Below are positions 59,311 through 64,000 of a DNA stretch of 64,000 bases, piece after piece. Source of the DNA: Sphingobium faniae. GTDB lineage: Bacteria; Pseudomonadota; Alphaproteobacteria; Sphingomonadales; Sphingomonadaceae. Position numbers and translations under genes: made by a program. The notes under the pieces are model-generated. The model was not told the origin of the DNA, searched no databases, and saw nothing but the letters and a program-made list of their open reading frames with translations. Location: assembly GCA_900100475.1 (NCBI GenBank), contig FMTU01000004.1, positions 131,501 to 195,500 of the forward strand. The letters run 5' to 3'. How positions within the stretch are numbered: position 1 is the first letter of the stretch; each line of letters opens with the position of its first letter.

Positions 59311-60312
59311 ATGGCCACCGCAGCGAAGGAAGTCATGGACGCCGGGACCGTCGTTCTCGCCCTTTCTCCCCATGACATTTTGGTCAGCGACCGGCTGGGC
59401 GCATTCTGGCCCGACAAGGCAGCCGCCATAGGCCGTTTGATGGCCGAGGACGGCCAGAATGAGCCGATCAAGGTCCGCAAGAACGGCCCGCGCGCGACGG
59501 CTCCTTGGACATTGGTGGCCGGTCTCCACCGGCTCGAAGGCGCGAAGCTGGAAGGGCTTGCGATCATCGACGCGATCGTTGTCGCTGGCGACGAAGCGAT
59601 GCTCCGAAAAGTCGAAGCGTCGGAAAATATCGAGCGCGGTTCGCGCAGCCCGCTGGAACGCGCCAGTTTCGTGCGCGCCATTGCGGACGCTGCCGAAGCG
59701 CGGCTGAAAGAACAGCATGGCGACCTGACGCCAGCGCAGATCGCGATCCGCGCCCGCTGGGATGCGATGAAGTCCAGGGCGCCCGGCGTTGAGCGTGACG
59801 ATGACCTTAATGAAGCGGAGGCAGATCATACGCGGCTCAATTTGAGCCGCGTATATGGATGGCGCGAAGGTGTGGCTGAGGCGCTGGGAATGTCTCTTGC
59901 GGCAATCAAGCGCGATCTCGCCCTTCACCGTGCCCTGATCGCCCCGTTTCCTCGCCTTTGGCGCGACCTCGCGACGCATCCTGTCATCGGCGAGAACGCC
60001 AGCGCGCTGCGCGATATCGCAGCGATCAAGGATGAGGACATGCGCGGCGACCTGATCGCCTCGCTGATCGACAATCCCGACATGACGCTGGCGCAGGCGA
60101 TGGAAGGGCTGGGCCTTTCTACCCCTGCGGCCCCTGCCGCGACCGGGGCGACCAAATATATGAACAATGCAACGGCGAACCTCGCCCGGCTGTCGGCCGG
60201 TGAGCAGCGCCAGATCGCCTCCCAGATCGTGGAAACCTTCAAGCCGACCGCGCTGGAAGCCCTGCGCGATGCGCTCAATGCCCGGCTGGCGGAAATCGGA
60301 GAGGAAGCATGA
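59311..60312 (+). CDS. ParB/Spo0J-like nuclease-domain protein
   Basis: 333 residues. ILVSDRLGAFWPDKAAAIGR begins the ParB-like N domain, LVAGLHRLEGAKLEG corresponds to the box with the nucleotide-binding motif, and ENIERGSRSPLERASF to the conserved E-N-x-x-R box. A helical DNA-binding-like part (residues 180-240) and a C-terminal helix follow. Such proteins bind CTP and DNA; in phages they may regulate transcription or handle DNA. AGGAGG lies seven bases before the ATG. First sure gene of the early operon. Confidence 0.85.
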   Translation: MATAAKEVMDAGTVVLALSPHDILVSDRLGAFWPDKAAAIGRLMAEDGQNEPIKVRKNGPRATAPWTLVAGLHRLEGAKLEGLAIIDAIVVAGDEAMLRKVEASENIERGSRSPLERASFVRAIADAAEARLKEQHGDLTPAQIAIRARWDAMKSRAPGVERDDDLNEAEADHTRLNLSRVYGWREGVAEALGMSLAAIKRDLALHRALIAPFPRLWRDLATHPVIGENASALRDIAAIKDEDMRGDLIASLIDNPDMTLAQAMEGLGLSTPAAPAATGATKYMNNATANLARLSAGEQRQIASQIVETFKPTALEALRDALNARLAEIGEEA

Positions 60313-60575
60313 ACAGGACCCGCCGCAAGGAAATCGACGGCGTGATCGCCATGATCGAAGACATCAAGTCGCAGATCGAAACACAGGCGCAAATCGTCGC
60401 GGACATCTGCTCCGACGAAGAAGCCTATCGGGACGCGATTCCCGAAAACATGCAGGAAAGCGCCCGGTATGAAACCGCTGATACGGCGGCGCGGGCGCTC
60501 TCATCCGCCCAGGACGAACTGGAAGCCATCGACTTCGACGGGATCATGGAAAGCCTGCGGGAGGCGCAGCTGTGA
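60309..60575 (+). CDS. Small coiled-coil prophage protein
   Basis: 88 residues (MNRTRRKEIDGVIAMIEDIK...). Nearly all helical with regular heptads in residues 5-40 and 55-85, no signal peptide. It overlaps both neighbours by four bases. It resembles small helical proteins of unknown role in Mu-like early regions. Confidence 0.7.
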   Translation: MNRTRRKEIDGVIAMIEDIKSQIETQAQIVADICSDEEAYRDAIPENMQESARYETADTAARALSSAQDELEAIDFDGIMESLREAQL

Positions 60576-60892
60576 GCGCGCGCGAATGGCATCTCGATAT
60601 CGTCCGAGACGGTGCATATCCGCTCCTGCTTGTCATGATCGAACCGCAGAGCGGGCGCGTCCAGCACTCGACCATCAAGCGTTTCACACGCCTGGAAGTC
60701 ATCCCAGCCATCCAAGAGATGATGCGCCGCCTTGGCGAATGCCCCACGGCCATCGTCACCGACAACGGTCGAGGGTGGATCGGCGTCGCCGAAGGGCTGG
60801 GCGTGCAGCGGTGCATCCTGCCGCCCGGCCGGAAGACCGCACTCGAAAGGATCGCCATGCGCCTCATCCAAAAGATGGGAGACGACGCATGA
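60572..60892 (+). CDS. Mini-protein with a retroviral-integrase-core (DDE) pattern
   Basis: 106 residues. WHLDIV (Asp9), a YPLLLVMIEPQSGRVQHSTI strand pair, IPAIQEMMRRLGECPTAIVT, then DNG (Asp64) and PPGRKTALERIAMRL (Glu92) follow the order of the rve/DDE domain of IS481-type transposases and integrases. The Asp-to-Glu spacing is 28 instead of about 35, and the usual flanking DNA-binding domains are absent. It is separate from the MuA gene at 63775. It could be a reduced nuclease, an inhibitor of transposition, or a chance likeness. Confidence 0.6.
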   Translation: MSAREWHLDIVRDGAYPLLLVMIEPQSGRVQHSTIKRFTRLEVIPAIQEMMRRLGECPTAIVTDNGRGWIGVAEGLGVQRCILPPGRKTALERIAMRLIQKMGDDA

Positions 60893-61221
60893 GCGCCCGC
60901 ACCTATCACGTCCATTGCGCCGCCGAGGGCTGCACCTCGCGCATCGGCAAGGGCCAACTGTTCTGCAAGGACCATTATTTCGCCCTTCCAAGGGCCTTGC
61001 GGGACGATCTCTGGGCGGCATGGCGGCGGGCGATGGAAGTCTACCGCGTCAACATGACGCGGGACGAACAGGAGCTTCGCAACCGCGCCTATCAGGACGC
61101 CTTCCGCGCCTGCGTCGAGCATCTGCGGAGCGCGCCGCGCACGGATGCCGCAGCGATGTCCACGGTCGCAATCGCGGCGACCGGCGAGCCAGTGCGCTTC
61201 GTCGAAGGGAGGCGGCTGTGA
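60889..61221 (+). CDS. Small zinc-finger-like prophage protein
   Basis: 110 residues. HCAAEGCTSRIGKGQLFCKD followed by His gives C-x4-C-x10-C-x2-H, a likely single zinc site at the N-terminus; the rest (LRDDLWAAWRRAMEVYRVNM) is helical. It overlaps the integrase-like gene by four bases. Similar small proteins occur in Mu-like early operons; the function is not known. Confidence 0.7.
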   Translation: MSARTYHVHCAAEGCTSRIGKGQLFCKDHYFALPRALRDDLWAAWRRAMEVYRVNMTRDEQELRNRAYQDAFRACVEHLRSAPRTDAAAMSTVAIAATGEPVRFVEGRRL

Positions 61222-61296
61222 CGAACCGCCTCCGTATTCGTGATATGGCCCCAGTCTACCGCCCGGCTTTTGCCTGCGGCTGCGTTATGCGCGCGA

Positions 61297-61710
61297 TCAG
61301 AAGGCTCGATCCAACAATTCTTCTGGTTGAGGCCACCGAGGCTCTGTCAGCCCGGATCGAGCGATATGTCGAAGGGCATGGCGATACTTCATGCCCTCGA
61401 CGGTTTGAACGTCTATCACTGCGCGTAGCACGCTGGCTGATCGAAGTCCCAGCGTCCGCGCACGTATCCATAGAACCGAACGATCCTCGGCGGCCGTTTT
61501 CTGCCATCGTTTCGTGCGCTCGGCAGGCGTCGCAGAGAGAAGCGCTATTGCGTCGTCAATTTGCTTCATGTCGGTCAGATCATCCCAGAACAGATCGGCA
61601 TCTTTCCGTTTCAGAAGCCGCGCAATCTGTTTGCGCTCCGCGTCTGTCAGAAGATCAAGCAGTTCGTCCGCTATCAACCGCGCCTGCGTTTCATACCGAT
61701 CAAGCCCCAT
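61297..61710 (-). CDS. Hypothetical leftward prophage protein (antisense alternative exists)
   Basis: 137 residues with a strong AAGGGGGAGCCG before its ATG and normal helical composition (RLIADELLDLLTDAERKQIA). No family recognised. The other strand offers a 183-residue frame, 61218-61769, with GTGA overlaps at both ends that fit the operon, but its second half is low in protein character. The leftward gene is favoured by its ribosome-binding site and codon pattern. Confidence 0.5.
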   Translation of the reverse strand: MGLDRYETQARLIADELLDLLTDAERKQIARLLKRKDADLFWDDLTDMKQIDDAIALLSATPAERTKRWQKTAAEDRSVLWIRARTLGLRSASVLRAVIDVQTVEGMKYRHALRHIARSGLTEPRWPQPEELLDRAF

Positions 61711-61765
61711 CGGCTCCCCCTTTCATTGAGTCGGGCGACGATAGCAGCAATGGCGGAGACGCGCA

Positions 61766-62479
61766 GTGACCGTCCCGCCCCGCCCCGCCCGTCATCCGCT
61801 GGACTGGTATGTAGAGCCGACATGGACCGTCCGCGCGCTGATGCAGATGATCGCGCTCGACCCGGATTATACGATCTGGGACCCGTGCTGTGGCCTCGGC
61901 ACCATACCCGCAGCCTTCGACGCCATGGGCCGCAAAGCCTTCGGCTCCGATATCGCCGACCGGCGCATCGTCGGGCTGGAATGGCCGTTCTGGCACATGG
62001 GGGAGCATGATTTCCTGGGCGAACAGCGCCACATGCTCGAAATCGAGCCGCTGCTCAGCGTCGTCTTCAACCCGCCCTATTCCTATGAGGACGATATCGC
62101 GGAGCGGTGCGTCCGGCAGGCGCTGAAGGTGGCGAGCGGCATGGTGTGCGCGCTGCTGCCGATCCGGTGGCGGGCGAGCGAGAAGCGTTTCGGCTTCCTT
62201 CAGGAGGAATTTCCTCCGCTCGAAATCCTTGAGTTCTGCGACCGTCCGTCCATGCCGCCCGGAACGGCGCTGCACGATCGCGACGAACAGGCCGGGCAGC
62301 TGACCGCGTGGAAGCGCGGAAAGACCGATTACGCCTGGTATGTCTGGGACCGGCACCGCCCGCGCCCCGATACCCGCAGCCGCCTTATCCCGCCCCGCAC
62401 CCGCGCGCAGAAGATCGCCGATCGCGAATATGATCTGCGGCGGGTCGGCGCGCTCCCCCAGCTGGAGTTGGCCGCATGA
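61766..62479 (+). CDS. Phage DNA N6-adenine methyltransferase
   Basis: 237 residues from a GTG at 61766. Motif I is DPCCGLGT (39-46), for S-adenosylmethionine, and motif IV is NPPY (102-105), typical of N6-adenine transfer. There is no endonuclease alongside, so it is probably a solitary enzyme that protects or marks phage DNA, as Mu protects its own by other chemistry. It overlaps the next gene by four bases. Confidence 0.82.
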   Translation: MTVPPRPARHPLDWYVEPTWTVRALMQMIALDPDYTIWDPCCGLGTIPAAFDAMGRKAFGSDIADRRIVGLEWPFWHMGEHDFLGEQRHMLEIEPLLSVVFNPPYSYEDDIAERCVRQALKVASGMVCALLPIRWRASEKRFGFLQEEFPPLEILEFCDRPSMPPGTALHDRDEQAGQLTAWKRGKTDYAWYVWDRHRPRPDTRSRLIPPRTRAQKIADREYDLRRVGALPQLELAA

Positions 62480-62679
62480 CGAAACGCATCAAATATATCG
62501 TTGTCGAGAAGTCCGGCATGGTCGGTGAGCACGATGTAGGCACCTTCGGCACCTATTCGGCGGCGCTCAACTGGATGGAGCGCAACTATTCTGAGAGCGA
62601 GCGCGATCACACCCATCGGAACTGCCTGTTCCCCGATGTCTGTGTCGAGGTCGATGGCGAGCGGAGCTACGACGTATGA
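62476..62679 (+). CDS. Small hypothetical prophage protein
   Basis: 67 residues (MTKRIKYIVVEKSGMVGEHD...). A short beta-rich opening is followed by a helix (YSAALNWMERNYSESERDHT). Two Cys (NCLFPDVCVEV) might form a pair. It overlaps neighbours by four bases at both ends. Function not recognised. Confidence 0.6.
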   Translation: MTKRIKYIVVEKSGMVGEHDVGTFGTYSAALNWMERNYSESERDHTHRNCLFPDVCVEVDGERSYDV

Positions 62680-62915
62680 CCGCCGCGTCCGCCCAGGCCG
62701 AACGCTTCGCCCGTGCCCGACAGGAATTTGTCGAGGCAATGCAGCGCGGCTGCGCGATTCCCGAACTGCGGAAGCGGAAGGCGGAGGAACGGATCGCGCT
62801 GCGCCAGCGCGCGCATGGCGAAGTGGCCGAACATACCGCCGATCTGATGGACGGCGATGAAGCCCTTCATGGCGATTTCCGGGACTTCGGCGCGTCATGG
62901 ATGATGAGGGACTGA
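62676..62915 (+). CDS. Small helical hypothetical prophage protein
   Basis: 79 residues (MTAASAQAERFARARQEFVE...), almost wholly helical with a basic middle (ELRKRKAEERIALRQRAHGE) and an acidic C-terminal third. No family recognised. Its position in the overlapping early operon supports that it is expressed. Confidence 0.6.
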   Translation: MTAASAQAERFARARQEFVEAMQRGCAIPELRKRKAEERIALRQRAHGEVAEHTADLMDGDEALHGDFRDFGASWMMRD

Positions 62916-62917
62916 CG

Positions 62918-63058
62918 ATGAAGAAGCCCCGCTACATCACCTGGTATGGCTATTTCGGACGCACTTCCAACGTGAAGGACGCGCCGGCGGTGCTGGATAG
63001 CGCCATGGTCGGCCGCATCCTGGGCGCGCTGCCTCCTGCCGGGGAGAAGCGCAAGTGA
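62918..63058 (+). CDS. 46-residue hypothetical prophage protein
   Basis: Sequence begins MKKPRYITWYGYFGRTSNVK and ends PAGEKRK. It is too short for firm judgement, but it starts two bases after the preceding stop and ends in a GTGA overlap with the LexA-like gene, so it fits the operon. Function not recognised. Confidence 0.5.
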   Translation: MKKPRYITWYGYFGRTSNVKDAPAVLDSAMVGRILGALPPAGEKRK

Positions 63059-63330
63059 CGGAACGGCAACTTCTCGTCCTGAATTTCATTCGCGAGCGGA
63101 TCGAAAGCACCGGCGTCTGCCCGTCTCTGGTCGAGATCGCCGGGGCCATGGGGGTCAAATCCAAGAGCAACGCCCATCGGGTGATCGGCGCGCTTATCCG
63201 CGACGGCCATCTGTGTCGCGGCGCGAGCCGTTCGAGTCGCAATCTGCGTCTTGCCAACGACAATCTGCGTAAGGTGTCCACCTCCGCATTAATGGCGGAA
63301 CTGGAACGCCGGGGTGTCCGCCTTGGCTAA
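63055..63330 (+). CDS. LexA-type helix-turn-helix protein without peptidase domain
   Basis: 91 residues from a GTG at 63055. RQLLVLNFIRERIESTGVCP, SLVEIAGAMGVKSKSNAHRV and IGALIRDGHL follow the winged helix-turn-helix of LexA residues 1-70 closely. The S24 self-cleavage domain is missing; the last 25 residues are a short helix. It may bind LexA-like sites or phage operators and so link induction to the host DNA-damage response, an inference. Confidence 0.8.
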   Translation: MTERQLLVLNFIRERIESTGVCPSLVEIAGAMGVKSKSNAHRVIGALIRDGHLCRGASRSSRNLRLANDNLRKVSTSALMAELERRGVRLG

Positions 63331-63778
63331 GACCCGCGCCACCCATCCCGACCAGATCGCCTTCACGTTCGAAGTGCCGCAGCCCGCGACGCTTCCGGCC
63401 GCGCTGGCTGGCATGGACAAGCGGATCGCGCGCACGGTTTCCGAGGCGCTGGGCGGTCATGACCGCAATGTCATCGCCGCGCAGATGACTTCCCTGCTCG
63501 CGGAGGACGTCACGAAGCTGATGCTGGACGCCTATGCCAGCCCTGCGCGCGACGGCCACAATATCAGCTTTCATCGCATGTGCGCGCTGATCGCGGTGAC
63601 GAACCGTTTCGATCTGCTGGACCGCGAACTGCGCGCGATCGGCGCGGCGGTGCTGGTCGGCGACGAAATCTACACCGCGCAGGTCGGCCACATCACCAGC
63701 GAGATTTCGCGGCTCCAGCAGCAGCTGAAGTCGCTGCAACGCATGAGCCCCACCATCACGAGGAATCGCCGCAAATGA
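63323..63778 (+). CDS. Hypothetical prophage protein upstream of the transposase
   Basis: About 151 residues if started at the TTG 63323, overlapping the LexA-like stop by eight bases; a GTG at 63314 is an alternative. The N-terminus is proline-rich (AFTFEVPQPATLPAALAGMD), the middle is helical, and the last 25 residues (EISRLQQQLKSLQRM) form a short coiled coil. It overlaps the transposase start by four bases. No function recognised. Confidence 0.65.
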   Translation: MAKTRATHPDQIAFTFEVPQPATLPAALAGMDKRIARTVSEALGGHDRNVIAAQMTSLLAEDVTKLMLDAYASPARDGHNISFHRMCALIAVTNRFDLLDRELRAIGAAVLVGDEIYTAQVGHITSEISRLQQQLKSLQRMSPTITRNRRK

Positions 63779-64000
63779 TCGCATCGGGGGGAAAGTCCTG
63801 GTTCACCGCCGCCGAGATCGCCGACCTTGGGTTGCCGGGCCTGCCCCGCACCAAGCGCAAGGTGAACGAACGGGCTGATCGGGAAGGCTGGAAGGTCGCG
63901 GCCGATCGCGACGGCGTGCCGCTGGCCCGGAGCCGTCGCGGTCGTGGCGGCGGGCTGGAGTTCCATATCTCGCAATTGCCCGCGCCGGCGCAGGCGGAAC
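63775..64000 (+). CDS. A: MuA-type transposase, N-terminal part (cut by window edge)
   Basis: 75 residues are visible. WFTAAEIADLGLPGLPRTKR, then REGWKVAADRDG and RGRGGGLEFHISQLP, match the N-terminal winged-helix domain of phage Mu transposase (WFTAKEL..GLP.TE...RA.REGW, then RGGGREYHIS), which binds the internal activation sequence and the same operators as the repressor. The DDE core and C-terminal domain lie outside the window. This is the best evidence that the element is Mu-like. Confidence 0.88.
   Translation, partial: MIASGGKSWFTAAEIADLGLPGLPRTKRKVNERADREGWKVAADRDGVPLARSRRGRGGGLEFHISQLPAPAQAE

Larger units (their letters stand above)
56056..64000. mobile_element. Left part of a Mu-like transposable prophage
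   Basis: The content is a leftward S24 repressor, a Ner-like gene, an early operon with many 1-4-base overlaps, and a MuA-type transposase start at the right edge, the order of Mu's left arm. The left end is placed tentatively at TGTGCGGGG (56056), since Mu-like elements begin with TG; the true junction may be anywhere from 56024 to 56056. The body, head and tail genes and right end lie outside the window. Confidence 0.85.

Overview
This 64 kb, GC-rich window comes from an alphaproteobacterium, most likely a sphingomonad (Sphingobium, Novosphingobium, Sphingomonas or a relative). The reasons are the two large TonB-dependent receptors placed next to catabolic enzymes, the very dense set of short-chain dehydrogenases, Old Yellow Enzymes and class III CoA-transferases, and the general gene style. 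The genus is an inference. No rRNA, tRNA or CRISPR array was seen.

Bases 1-56040 form one long accessory catabolic region. From left to right it holds: a LysR gene; a leftward operon (enoyl-CoA hydratase, Old Yellow Enzyme, SnoaL-like protein, SDR, DUF1214 protein) with a divergent CoA-transferase; a sulfotransferase and Zn-alcohol dehydrogenase; a lone [2Fe-2S] ferredoxin; a leftward operon with a UGSC-type protein (here CGSC), its GDGLPLIPPT-type partner, a CoA ligase, a CoA-transferase and a TIM-barrel isomerase; an SDR/SDR/SMP-30 operon; a GntR regulator; a second operon of three SDRs, a VOC protein and an Old Yellow Enzyme; a VOC gene divergent from a TetR gene; an operon with a DCR/OYE-type reductase, a TauD dioxygenase and a molybdopterin oxidoreductase next to a LysR gene; a long leftward block with SDR, CMD-family protein, TonB receptor, PhyH dioxygenase, nitronate monooxygenase, SMP-30 protein and TetR, with a divergent AraC gene; a second TonB receptor divergent from a cytochrome P450; a DUF1214 protein and a sterol-desaturase-like hydroxylase; then LysR, an APH-fold kinase, a phosphatase, an MDR reductase, more SDRs, an MFS transporter and an EthD-like protein. 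Together these look like uptake, oxygenation, alcohol/ketone interconversion, double-bond reduction and CoA activation of hydrophobic compounds, possibly terpenoid, steroid or aromatic acids. The substrate cannot be read from sequence, and no acyl-CoA dehydrogenase or thiolase is present in the window.

Two shared operator families tie distant parts of the region together. One, ATAGGTAC-N6-GTACCTAT, lies before the alcohol dehydrogenase, between the VOC and TetR genes, and before the P450. The other, built on GTTGCATGCA, lies before the UGSC operon, before the SDR/SMP-30 operon, over the start of the GntR gene itself, and again before the P450. The P450 promoter therefore carries both.

From about 56.03-56.06 kb to the right edge lies the left part of a Mu-like transposable prophage inserted at the 3' end of an SDR gene. 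It has a leftward accessory operon (YozE-like, XRE-like and small proteins), an S24-type repressor, a Ner-like regulator, an early promoter with repeated operators, a tightly overlapping early operon (ParB-like, a 106-residue protein with an integrase-core pattern, a zinc-binding protein, an N6-adenine methyltransferase, a LexA-type HTH protein), and the start of a MuA-type transposase cut by the window edge.
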